NCBI GenBank assembly: GCA_029260795.1
Contig: JAJDCO010000083.1
Coordinates: forward strand, 1-64,000
Source of the DNA: Planctomycetota bacterium
GTDB lineage: Bacteria; Planctomycetota; OFTM77
Direction of reading: 5' to 3'
Length of the DNA stretch: 64,000 nucleotides
The position numbers and the translations under genes are program-made. The notes under the pieces are model-generated. The model saw only the letters and a program-made list of their open reading frames with translations. It made no database searches and had not been told where the DNA came from. How positions within the stretch are numbered: the stretch's first letter is position 1; every line of letters starts with the position of its first letter. This document shows positions 1 to 7,806 of this stretch, piece by piece.

Positions 1-48
1 CATTTCTCACCAGCCATCTACTGCGGCGCCGAATCTACCCATGCCTGC

Positions 49-80
49 TGCGTCAAGCTTCCTGCGTCAAGCTTCCTGCG
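49..80. repeat. Short tandem repeat, 14-bp unit
   Basis: The 14-base unit tgcgtcaagcttcc occurs twice head to tail (49-62 and 63-76) and is followed by the first four bases of a third copy. It lies upstream of the DUF1697 gene. No function is apparent, and replication slippage is the simplest explanation. Confidence 0.8.
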
Positions 81-253
81 CCGCCTCGACGACCTGCAGC
101 GAGGTCGACTGCGGCGTGCTCGGTCGCTTTCCTTGCATCCACGGGCATCTTCGACGCCTCGCGACGATGTCTGGTGAGAAATGCGGGTTAGGATCTCGCC
201 GGAGTCGCCGTAGGCTCAGCCGGAAACCCGTCGCTCCCATCGGATCGAAACCC

Positions 254-790
254 ATGGCTCGTCAGAAGATCGCCCTGATTCGCGGCATCAACGTCGGAAA
301 AGCGAAGCGCGTCGCGATGGCTGATTTGCGCGCGCTCCTCGAGGGGCTCGGATGCGTCGACGTCAAGACCCTGTTGAACAGTGGGAACGTCGTGTTCGGG
401 AGCCCGCCCGGAGGGAGGTCTCCCACCACTTCCACGCTGGAGAACGCGCTGGAGACCGAGCTGGGTGTGCCGGCGCGCTTCACTCTTCTCTCGGCGGCCG
501 AGGTGAAAGCGCTTAGGTCGGAGAACCCGCTGCTGGATCGGGCGACCGATCACACCAAGCTTCTCGTGAGCGTCCCGAACCGCCCGGCCGACTTGAAGAA
601 GCTGGAACCGCTGGCGAACGAGGACTGGAAGTCGGAGGCGTTGGCGCTCGGAAAGCGCGTGGCCTACGTCTGGGCTCCCCACGGGGTCCTGAAGAGCGCC
701 GTCGGTCAAGCGGTCGCCCGAGCGCTCGGCGACGACGTCACGACCCGCAACTGGGCGACGATGCTCAAGATCGTCGCGCTGTTGGATTGA
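254..790 (+). CDS. DUF1697 family protein
   Basis: This encodes a 178-residue soluble protein. The N-terminus (RQKIALIRGINVGK) and the following LLNSGNVVF segment are the hallmarks of the DUF1697 family, whose biochemical role is unknown. The frame is open upstream to position 41, but the added 71 residues are Arg/Ser/Ala-rich and unlike the family, so the ATG at 254 is chosen. The length fits the family. It appears monocistronic, being followed by about 300 bases of repeat-rich non-coding DNA before the ferredoxin gene. Confidence 0.85.
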   Translation: MARQKIALIRGINVGKAKRVAMADLRALLEGLGCVDVKTLLNSGNVVFGSPPGGRSPTTSTLENALETELGVPARFTLLSAAEVKALRSENPLLDRATDHTKLLVSVPNRPADLKKLEPLANEDWKSEALALGKRVAYVWAPHGVLKSAVGQAVARALGDDVTTRNWATMLKIVALLD

Positions 791-826
791 GCGGACGGCG
801 GTCGATGCAAGTCGGCGGCGCGGCGC

Positions 827-988
827 TCGGGCGCCAGCTCCACTGTGTCGACGGTCGATGCTCGTGCGGTTCAGGTTACGTCGGGCGCCAGCTCCGCTGA
901 GCCCCGGTCGCCGCTCGCCGTTCGATCGACGCACTCGGCTCAGCTCCGCGGGCGCACTCCGGGAAGCGCGGGCGCACTCCGGGAAGCG
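827..988. repeat. GC-rich direct and tandem repeats in 791-1098
   Basis: The 308-base gap between the DUF1697 gene and the ferredoxin gene has no convincing gene. It holds a 15-base direct repeat (tcgggcgccagctcc at 827-841 and 881-895) and a perfect 20-bp tandem duplication (949-968 and 969-988, core gcgcactccgggaag). Similar 'cgcactcc' strings recur in the spacer at 37.8-38.1 kb, so this may be a short dispersed element or simple slippage. Confidence 0.7.
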
Positions 989-1098
989 CACGCTCCACCT
1001 GCGGGCTTGACTTCGGGGCGCCGAAACGGACGCTGGTGGAGCGCGGCTGCCGGCGCCGGCTCCGGTGGCCCTTCGACCTTGAAAGGAGTGCCCGAACG

Positions 1099-1434
1099 AT
1101 GACGTACGTCGTCACCCAATACTGCGTGGACTGCCGCTACACCGACTGCGCCGAGGTGTGCCCGACCGAGGCTTTCCATCTAGGCCCGCGGATGCTGTAC
1201 ATCAATCCCGAGAACTGCATCGACTGCGACGCCTGCGTCCCGGCTTGTCCCGTCGAGGCGATCTTTCCCGAGGACGAAGTCCCCGAGAAGTGGGCCCACT
1301 ACACGCAGATCAATGCCGACGAGTGCGAGAGCTACCCGGTCATCGGCGACAAGATCGACGCGCTCCCGACCGCCAAGCCGCTGAAGGAGCTGCAACAGCT
1401 CGAGGAAGAAGGCGAGCTGCCGACCTACCCCTGA
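1099..1434 (+). CDS. fdxA: 7Fe ferredoxin, FdxA type
   Basis: This is a 111-residue cytoplasmic electron carrier of the Azotobacter ferredoxin I type. Cysteines 9, 17 and 50 match the [3Fe-4S] ligands, and 21, 40, 43 and 46 match the [4Fe-4S] ligands. Cys12 corresponds to the extra free cysteine of that family. The motifs CIDCDACVPACP and AIFPEDEVPE are typical. A strong ribosome site (aaaggag, 1082-1088) precedes the ATG at 1099. The reading frame stops at 1434, but coding-like sequence continues in another frame to 1550 (see next entry), so the C-terminus may be affected by a frameshift. Physiological partners are not visible in the neighbourhood. Confidence 0.92.
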   Translation: MTYVVTQYCVDCRYTDCAEVCPTEAFHLGPRMLYINPENCIDCDACVPACPVEAIFPEDEVPEKWAHYTQINADECESYPVIGDKIDALPTAKPLKELQQLEEEGELPTYP

Positions 1435-1550
1435 CAGAGTTCGACGAGTATCGACCCTACAAGGCGATGGCGCAGTTCCGGCGCGAGATCGGCAAGTACG
1501 TCAACGAGAAGGAAGTGGCTCGCCTCGAGCGCTACTTGACTCTCGATTGA
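1431..1550 (+). other. Out-of-frame coding-like continuation of the ferredoxin gene
   Basis: Directly after the ferredoxin stop, another frame reads a well-composed peptide (LTEFDEYRPYKAMAQF..., ending EVARLERYLTLD) and stops at 1550, 10 bases before the next gene. One extra C in the CCCC run at 1428-1431 would fuse it to the ferredoxin. No good start codon or ribosome site exists for an independent gene; the first ATG, at 1467, would give only 27 residues. It could be a lost single base (sequencing or assembly error), a genuine recent frameshift, or a leaderless small protein. Confidence 0.45.
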
Positions 1551-1560
1551 CGAGGGATTC

Positions 1561-2013
1561 ATGAGCGAAGCGTCGCTGGTCGAAGCAGCGGCCCAGTCGG
1601 TGTCGTGGAGGCGTCGGCTACTCTTCGGAATCTTGCTGATGAGTCAGCTCGGGCTCTTGCTCGAGCTGCTCTTGCTCGAGCACACCGAGGGATTCTGGCA
1701 GAAGGTCCCGCTCGTCCTTCTCAGTGCAGGCGTCGTCACCACCATCCTCCATGGGCTGCTCAGGCGGAGGTGGAGCCGCTGGACCTTCTCGATCGTGATG
1801 GCGGCTTTCCTGATCGGAGGGGGCATCGGCGTTGCTCAGCACTACGACGGCAATCGCGAGTTCGAGCTCGAGATGTCTCCCGAGCTCGGCGGTTGGGAGC
1901 TCTTCAAGGAAGCGATCCAGGGAGCGACCCCGGCCTTGGCGCCTTCGGCGTTAGCCCAGATCGGATTGATCGGGCTCGTGCTCTCTGGTTGGCGTTCCGC
2001 ATCGAAGCGTTGA
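1561..2013 (+). CDS. Small integral membrane protein, unknown
   Basis: This predicts a 150-residue protein that I do not recognise. After a short amphipathic N-terminus it has about four hydrophobic segments (roughly residues 20-40, 48-65, 75-92 and 128-145), so it should be an inner-membrane protein. The loop between the third and fourth segments is acidic (FELEMSPELGGWELF). It begins 10 bases after the end of the ferredoxin continuation and may be co-transcribed with fdxA. Several proteobacterial and planctomycete genomes have similar-looking small four-helix proteins of unknown role, but no family is assigned. Confidence 0.7.
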   Translation: MSEASLVEAAAQSVSWRRRLLFGILLMSQLGLLLELLLLEHTEGFWQKVPLVLLSAGVVTTILHGLLRRRWSRWTFSIVMAAFLIGGGIGVAQHYDGNREFELEMSPELGGWELFKEAIQGATPALAPSALAQIGLIGLVLSGWRSASKR

Positions 2014-2115
2014 ATCGGACCGCGGTCGGCGAGCCTTGAGAATGAGAAGGCCCGGCCGAGGTCGAATCAACGACTTCGGCCAGGCCGATTCGAGGAGTCT
2101 CGAACGAGGGATCGA

Positions 2116-2901
2116 TCAGCCGTCGTCTTCGCCGGATCGATCGTCGTGGATCGGTGCCTCGACCTTGTCGAGCGCGGCGCGTACGTCGGCCGGCAGCGCG
2201 AACACGCCGTCCGCCAGCTCGACGTCGGTCTCGACCTTCTCGAGCTCCTGGACGAGCTCGACGACGCCGATCTTGATGTGACGTCGGTGGCAGTAGCGAA
2301 TCCCGTCGACCGACTTCCAGTCGTCATAGCGGATCTGGATCGTCACGCGTACGCCTTCCTGCTCGGGGAGGGCTTCGGCGATGAGCTCTACCCGTCGAGG
2401 CAGGAAGGTTTCGGCGTCGACCCACATCAGATCGACGGCCCCGTGCTCGGGACGCAGCTCGAGCTTGAAGTGCGGCCGCCCGTCGATCTCGACCTTCTCG
2501 ATCACGCGAGCGCTCTTCCAGGACTCTCGCCAAGGCCGCAGCAGCTTCGACCGGTAACCCCGGCGCAGGAGCTCGGCCGAGATGCCCTCGTGAACGGTGA
2601 CGCCCTGAATGCCGTTGCGCTCCCAGCACACCTTGCCGTCGGTGCCGTCCTCCATGGCGCCCGTGGGGAGCTCCGTTCGAACGTAGGCCTGCAAGGGACG
2701 ACCGTACACCTCGACGATACGGCCTTCGAGGCCGGCCATGCCGGGGAACGAGACGCGACCCGTGTAGCGCCAGGTTTCGATCTTCGACACGTCGCGATCA
2801 CCCGTTTGGGCCACCATCATCTTGTCGAGGATCGATTCCGCGGACGGAAGGTCTTGGGGAAGGAGCGCGACGAGGCCGAGCAGCCAAATGGCGATGGACA
2901 T
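2116..2901 (-). CDS. Secreted LolA-like (lipoprotein-sorting fold) protein
   Basis: This is a 261-residue protein with an N-terminal hydrophobic signal segment (SIAIWLLGLVALLPQ). The rest has the pattern of the LolA/outer-membrane lipoprotein-sorting fold: a 'tG.vs.pG' strand, the segment EDGTDGKVCWERNG, then a strand naming the deposited attribute (MWVDAETFLPRRVEL). The neighbour immediately upstream has the same pattern (EEGTDGDIAWEKNP, YVDAETHLPSRL), so the two are paralogues in one transcript, 8 bases apart. Such proteins are frequent in planctomycetes, but their ligand is unknown. The ATG at 2901 is preferred over longer in-frame starts that would overlap the upstream gene. Confidence 0.75.
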   Translation of the reverse strand: MSIAIWLLGLVALLPQDLPSAESILDKMMVAQTGDRDVSKIETWRYTGRVSFPGMAGLEGRIVEVYGRPLQAYVRTELPTGAMEDGTDGKVCWERNGIQGVTVHEGISAELLRRGYRSKLLRPWRESWKSARVIEKVEIDGRPHFKLELRPEHGAVDLMWVDAETFLPRRVELIAEALPEQEGVRVTIQIRYDDWKSVDGIRYCHRRHIKIGVVELVQELEKVETDVELADGVFALPADVRAALDKVEAPIHDDRSGEDDG

Positions 2902-2909
2902 GGATCCCC

Positions 2910-4163
2910 TCACTTGATGGGAAGAAGGACTTCGGTGCGCCACTTACTCGGATCCGGCTCTTCGCCCGGGTCGGTCCAATAGACCTCCCAGGTGGAGCCG
3001 TTGACCTCGAGCTCGTTCTTCTCGGCCCAGGCTTGAAGCGCTTCGTGGGCCTTGCCGAGCTCGTGATAGGGCCCGACATGCCAGGTGACGAGGACCTTGC
3101 CGGCCGGCAGCTGGGAGGCCTTGATCTCACCGACTCCGTCGAGCGCGGCCAGGAGTGGCACGCCGGCTTCGATGTCCATCTTGTCGTCCTTCATCTCGTG
3201 GATGATGCAGAAGGGCGCGCCTCCCATCTTTCCACCGGACATAGCTCGGATGTATGCCTTCGGGAGAATGTCGGCGAGGGCTTGGGAGACCTCCTCGTGC
3301 TTCACCCAGCGCCGAATGGTGAGGGTCGGCTGCTCCTTGAGCTCTTTCCTTTGGATCTCGTAGCCATTGAGGCTGCCGATCTTCTCGGGTTCGGATTCCA
3401 CTTGGGCTTGCCTCGCGACATCGGGGGGAAGGTCGAACGTTCCGTCGGGATGCTTGTCGGGGTACTCGAAGCTCAGGTATCGAGTCTCGACGCGGATGGG
3501 TCCGATCTGGATGTCGCAGCGGTGCGGCTCCATGCGCTTGCCCACGGCCTTCCACTCGAGGAGGTCCACGGTCAGCACGGCATCGGCGCCGCTGACAGGA
3601 TCCTGATGCTCCATCGTGAGGCGCGACGGAAGGTGCGTCTCGGCGTCGACGTAGAACGTGTCTGGCTTTCCCTTGTCGGGGTAGAGCGCGATCTTGAACT
3701 GCTTGCGCCCGCGCAGCTCGGACTGCCCGATCGTCTCGACGCGCGAGTAGATGTCTTGGATCACCTGGCCGGATTGGAGCGCGTACTGGCGCATCCGAAT
3801 CTCTCGCTCACGACCATTGAGGATTCGGATCCCGGCGAAGGGGTTCTTCTCCCAAGCGATGTCGCCGTCGGTCCCTTCCTCCATCGTGCCGACGCCGCGC
3901 AGCTCGTAGCGCGTGACCACCTGGCCAGTGCGGGAGAAGCGCTCGACAAAGGTGCCGCTCATGTTCATCGGGACGAAGTTGGCTTCCCCGCGCGCCACCA
4001 GGTTCTGGGGATAAGGTCCGCCCGTCGCCTCGGCGGCTTTTTCGAGGAGCACGCGAGCGTCGGGGAGCTGGGGCTTGGCTTCTGCCTTCGCCTTCTGTGC
4101 GGCGGCGGGTCCGGCGACACCGAGCCACGCGAGCAGTGCCAACCAGGGGAGTAATCGAGTCAT
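2910..4163 (-). CDS. Secreted LolA-like protein fused to a GyrI-like domain
   Basis: This 417-residue protein has a clear Sec signal peptide ending near AAA-QKA (residue 23). Residues about 35-250 resemble the LolA-like fold of the downstream gene. Residues about 265-417 look like the GyrI-like/AraC effector-binding fold: a strand ending PTLTIRRWVKHEEV, the internal repeat AGKVLVTWHVGPYHEL, and a final WEVYWTDPGEEPDPSKWRTEVLLPI. GyrI-like domains bind small hydrophobic or cationic ligands, usually in the cytoplasm, so an exported fusion with a lipid-binding-like fold is unusual. First gene of a two-gene minus-strand operon. Confidence 0.75.
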   Translation of the reverse strand: MTRLLPWLALLAWLGVAGPAAAQKAKAEAKPQLPDARVLLEKAAEATGGPYPQNLVARGEANFVPMNMSGTFVERFSRTGQVVTRYELRGVGTMEEGTDGDIAWEKNPFAGIRILNGREREIRMRQYALQSGQVIQDIYSRVETIGQSELRGRKQFKIALYPDKGKPDTFYVDAETHLPSRLTMEHQDPVSGADAVLTVDLLEWKAVGKRMEPHRCDIQIGPIRVETRYLSFEYPDKHPDGTFDLPPDVARQAQVESEPEKIGSLNGYEIQRKELKEQPTLTIRRWVKHEEVSQALADILPKAYIRAMSGGKMGGAPFCIIHEMKDDKMDIEAGVPLLAALDGVGEIKASQLPAGKVLVTWHVGPYHELGKAHEALQAWAEKNELEVNGSTWEVYWTDPGEEPDPSKWRTEVLLPIK

Positions 4164-4308
4164 GGTTTCCCACTCCGAACTCTGGAAAGGCGAGCCCCGG
4201 TCTCGGCCGGCGGCTCGACAGGAATGCGTTCACTTGCGATTCTGGCACTACCGGTACGACATCGGTCGGCCCGTCCCATGAGCCCCTCTTGAAAGAAGTG
4301 TCGTCCTC

Positions 4309-5055
4309 GTGAGCGTCCCCGCCTCATCGACTCCGGGCCAGAGTCCGCGTCGCTTTCCGACCACGCGCTGGTCGCGCCTCGTCGGCGATCCGGCCGAGGA
4401 CCGGGCCGCACGATCCGCGGCCATCCAGGGGCTGGCCGAGCTCTACTGGAAGCCGGTGTACGCCTATCTCCAGCAGCGGTGGCGGCTCCCCGTCGACGAG
4501 GCGGCCGACGTCACGCAGGCGTTCTTTCTCTGGGTGATCGAGAGCGACCTCCTCGATCGGGCCGATCCGCGGCGAGGCCGGTTTCGAGGCTGGCTGAAGG
4601 TCACCCTCAAGCACTTCCTCTTCGATCGTCAACGCACGGCGAATCGGCAGAAGCGGGGCGGGGGCCATACGATCGTCTCGCTGCAGAACGCATCGGAGCG
4701 GGCTTTCGATATCCCCGATGATTCCAGGCGCACGCCGGACGAGCTGCTCGACACCGTTTGGCGAGCGGAGGTGCTCCAGCATGCCGTACGGCGGCTCGAG
4801 GCCGAGCTCACCGATGAGGGGAAGGAGCGCACCTTTTCCATCTTCCGCGACTACTTCCTCGGGTCGGAAGGAGAGCTCGACTATGCGCGCCTCGCCCTAC
4901 GATACGGCTGCAAGTCTTCGGACGTCTCCAACGCACTGATGGCGGCGAAGAAGCACTACCGCACGGTGCTGCGGCGCGTGATCTCGGAGACCGTCGGCAA
5001 CGAGGACGAGCTGCGCGACGAGATGATCTGGTTCTTCGGACGGGAGTCCTCGTGA
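4309..5055 (+). CDS. ECF-type RNA polymerase sigma factor (kinase-associated type)
   Basis: This 248-residue protein starts with FPTTRWSRLVGDP and continues ELYWKPVYAYLQQRW...EAADVTQAFFLWVIE, the region-2 signature of the sigma-70 subgroup found beside Ser/Thr kinases in Planctomycetes. A C-terminal region-4-like helix-turn-helix lies near YARLALRYGCKSSDVSNALMAA. The GTG at 4309 is preceded by gaaagaag with 10 bases of spacing. An earlier GTG at 4299 runs into a stop within four codons. It overlaps the kinase gene by 4 bases (GTGA), implying translational coupling. The kinase is the likely partner controlling its activity, which is inferred from the pairing. Confidence 0.88.
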   Translation: MSVPASSTPGQSPRRFPTTRWSRLVGDPAEDRAARSAAIQGLAELYWKPVYAYLQQRWRLPVDEAADVTQAFFLWVIESDLLDRADPRRGRFRGWLKVTLKHFLFDRQRTANRQKRGGGHTIVSLQNASERAFDIPDDSRRTPDELLDTVWRAEVLQHAVRRLEAELTDEGKERTFSIFRDYFLGSEGELDYARLALRYGCKSSDVSNALMAAKKHYRTVLRRVISETVGNEDELRDEMIWFFGRESS

Positions 5056-7640
5056 GATCTGACGAGCCTCTTCCCGAGCGCGCCCTCGATCGACTCTTGG
5101 AGACCGGCACGCCGCTGGCCGACGAGGCCGATTGGCTGCCGGAAAGCCCGGCCCCCGACAAGTATCGCGTGCTGCGCGTCATTGGGCGCGGTGGCATGGG
5201 CATCGTCTGCGAGGCCGAAGATCTGCACCTGGGTCGACGGGTCGCCTTGAAGCTTCTTCGAGAGCGCTTCAGCGACGCGCCGGATGCCACGGCTCGATTG
5301 CGCCGAGAGGCGATGGTCGTGGCGCGCCTCTCTCATCCGAACATCGCGGCCGTCTACGAAGCCACGGACCACTACATCGCCATGGAGCTGATCGACGGGG
5401 GAACGCTCGGCGAGCGCGAAGATGCCGATCCTCGTCGTGTGGCGACGTGGATTCGCGACGCGGCTCGCGCGGTCCATCGGGCTCACGAAGCGCAGATCAT
5501 CCACCGGGACCTCAAGCCGCAGAACATCATGGTCGATCGCGCGGGCGAGCGAGTGTTCGTCACGGACTTCGGCCTCGCCAAGGAGGTCGCCGTCGACTCG
5601 TCGCTCTCTGCAACCGGCCGCGTCCTCGGCACGCCCGCCTTCATGGCGCCCGAGCAGGCGCGCGGTCAGTCCGACCTGGTCGGGATTCCGACCGACGTCT
5701 ACGGCCTCGGGGCGACGCTCTACGCACTCCTCGCCGAGCGGCCGCCGTTCGGGGATGGCGACGTCTACGACACCTTGAAGAGCATCGTCGAGTCAGAGCC
5801 GCCGCCTCTCGATGCCGAGCTGATCGCCGCGGACTTGCGCACGATCGTCATGAAGTGTCTCGAGAAGGATCCGGCGCGACGCTATGCGACGGCGGCGGAC
5901 CTGGCCGATGACCTCGATCGCTGGCTGACCGGGCGCTCGATCGTGGCGCGCCCTCCGACCCGGCTGGAACGTTGGCGATCGGGCTTGCGTCGGCACCGAG
6001 GGCTGGTCGTGGGATTGGTGGCGAGCGCCGGGGCGATCGCGCTCGTGAGTGCGATCTGGGTCCCCCTGTTCCTCAACGAGAAAGAGTCGCTCGGCAACGT
6101 GAAGCGAGAGCTCGCACAGGAGAAAGAGAGCAAGGTCACCGTTCAACGAGAGCTCGACTCGGCCCAACGGGCATTTGCACAGCGAGCACGCATCGTACAG
6201 ATCCTCGGCGAAGCGCAGCTTGCGGGTCGACTGGGCGAGCTCGCGAGGGAGCGAGATCTGTTGGACGAGGGCATCGCACTCTGTGGCGAAGCGCTCGCCA
6301 CGGCACCGGTCGCGCCGACGCACTTCCTCCAGGGCCGACTCCTGCGAGCGAGGGGTCGTCTGGTCGAGGCCCGAGCAGCGCTCGACGAGGCGCTGTCGCT
6401 CGAGCCGGCGCTCGGAGAAGCGCACTTCGAACGCGGCACTCTGGTGGTGGATCTCCTGGCGGAGCTCTTCTACCAACATCGGGAGCTCTACGCCGTCGAC
6501 GCCGAGTCCCCGGATCCCCGCGTGCGGACTTTCTCGGTCTTTGAGCGCATGTTCCCCCAGGTCCGATTCCTGCGACAGCTCGCGGCCGCGGATCTCTCGG
6601 TCGATGTCGGCGAGAGCTCGATCCTGAAGCCGATCGATGGTGCCTTCGGTCAAGCCGAGCTCGCGCGATTGGTCGGAGAGAACGACCGGGCACGCGAGGC
6701 GTTGCAGGCGATTCTCGACGAGGAGCCTCTCTACTTTCGGGCTTCGCTGTCGCTGGCGACGTTGGCTCTCGAGGCGGGCGATTGGAATGCCGCGCTCCAG
6801 CGCGCGACCGAGGCGATCGAGCGACATCGGGGTCTCACGGCGGCCTACGCACTTCGCAGCCGCGCCAAGCTGGCCCTCGCCCTCGAGCAACCTCGCTCGC
6901 CCGAGTCTCGACGGCGGATCGAGGAGAGCTTGGCCGACGCCGACACCGTCATCGAGCTGTCCGAGCAGGCCGTCGAGCCGCTCTTCGAACGAGGTCGACG
7001 TCACCTCGCCCTCCAGAACTGGACCGAGGCGATCCGCGACTTCGATGCCGTTCTCGACCACGACGATGGGCACGAGCGCGCATGGGCGAGTCGAGGCGAA
7101 GCGCGCTGGCGGCGGGCGATCGGTGAGAGCGAGCAGGAGGTCGAGCTTCTCGAGCGAGCCGAGCGCGACCTGCGACGCGCCCTCGAGCTTCGCCCGGGGA
7201 TTCCGCGCTTTCACGAGCTGCTGGGCCAGATCTTTCATCAGCGCGCTCGTTCGCGGGACGAGACCTCGGAGTCCGCCGCGCTTTGGTTGGCGCAGTCGCG
7301 GCAAGAGTTCGATCAGGCCGTGTCGTCGATGCCTGAGTTCGTGGCCGCGCTGAGGGGACGGGCCGAGGTGATCACCGACTTGGCGACCACCGAGAGCGAA
7401 GCCGGACGGACCGAGGCGGCCGAGAAGCTCTTCGAGCAAGCGATCACCGATGCGCGCGCGACGACACGAGCCGCTCCGACCTCGGCGAGATCCTGGACTT
7501 GCTTGGGCGAGGTCGCGCGCGCTTCCGGCGAAACGATAGAGTCCCTGCAGGCCTTCGGGCGCGCTCTCGAGCTCGAGGAACCGGACGGGGCCCCCGCAGC
7601 CCACCTCCGAGCTCGCCTCCGTGAGCTGGGAGATCGTTGA
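5052..7640 (+). CDS. Transmembrane Ser/Thr protein kinase with TPR-like repeats
   Basis: This is an 862-residue Hanks-type kinase. Residues about 38-300 form the kinase domain: glycine loop GRGGMG at 45-50, catalytic Lys67, HRDLKPQN from 151, DFG at 172-174, APE at 199-201. All catalytic residues are present, so it should be active. A transmembrane helix follows at about 317-338, then a short coiled-coil and a long helical region (about 380-850) with TPR-like repeats (for example WNAALQRATEAIERHRG and WTEAIRDFDAVLDHDDG). GTG start at 5052, overlapping the sigma-factor stop. The pair probably forms a membrane sensor-transcription unit. Confidence 0.92.
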   Translation: MRSDEPLPERALDRLLETGTPLADEADWLPESPAPDKYRVLRVIGRGGMGIVCEAEDLHLGRRVALKLLRERFSDAPDATARLRREAMVVARLSHPNIAAVYEATDHYIAMELIDGGTLGEREDADPRRVATWIRDAARAVHRAHEAQIIHRDLKPQNIMVDRAGERVFVTDFGLAKEVAVDSSLSATGRVLGTPAFMAPEQARGQSDLVGIPTDVYGLGATLYALLAERPPFGDGDVYDTLKSIVESEPPPLDAELIAADLRTIVMKCLEKDPARRYATAADLADDLDRWLTGRSIVARPPTRLERWRSGLRRHRGLVVGLVASAGAIALVSAIWVPLFLNEKESLGNVKRELAQEKESKVTVQRELDSAQRAFAQRARIVQILGEAQLAGRLGELARERDLLDEGIALCGEALATAPVAPTHFLQGRLLRARGRLVEARAALDEALSLEPALGEAHFERGTLVVDLLAELFYQHRELYAVDAESPDPRVRTFSVFERMFPQVRFLRQLAAADLSVDVGESSILKPIDGAFGQAELARLVGENDRAREALQAILDEEPLYFRASLSLATLALEAGDWNAALQRATEAIERHRGLTAAYALRSRAKLALALEQPRSPESRRRIEESLADADTVIELSEQAVEPLFERGRRHLALQNWTEAIRDFDAVLDHDDGHERAWASRGEARWRRAIGESEQEVELLERAERDLRRALELRPGIPRFHELLGQIFHQRARSRDETSESAALWLAQSRQEFDQAVSSMPEFVAALRGRAEVITDLATTESEAGRTEAAEKLFEQAITDARATTRAAPTSARSWTCLGEVARASGETIESLQAFGRALELEEPDGAPAAHLRARLRELGDR

Positions 7641-7806
7641 GCGGGCTCGTTCTGAACCGAAGCCGCTCCGCTGCGTCTTCGAGGTTGCCGATCGTGCCGC
7701 TCGTGGTGCGCCCGCAACGGGATGCTAGACTCGCGATTGCCGATCGGCTTGTCGTTCGCCCTGCCCTGCCGCCGTATGGACACTGTCTGGAAAGGCCATC
7801 TCTTCG

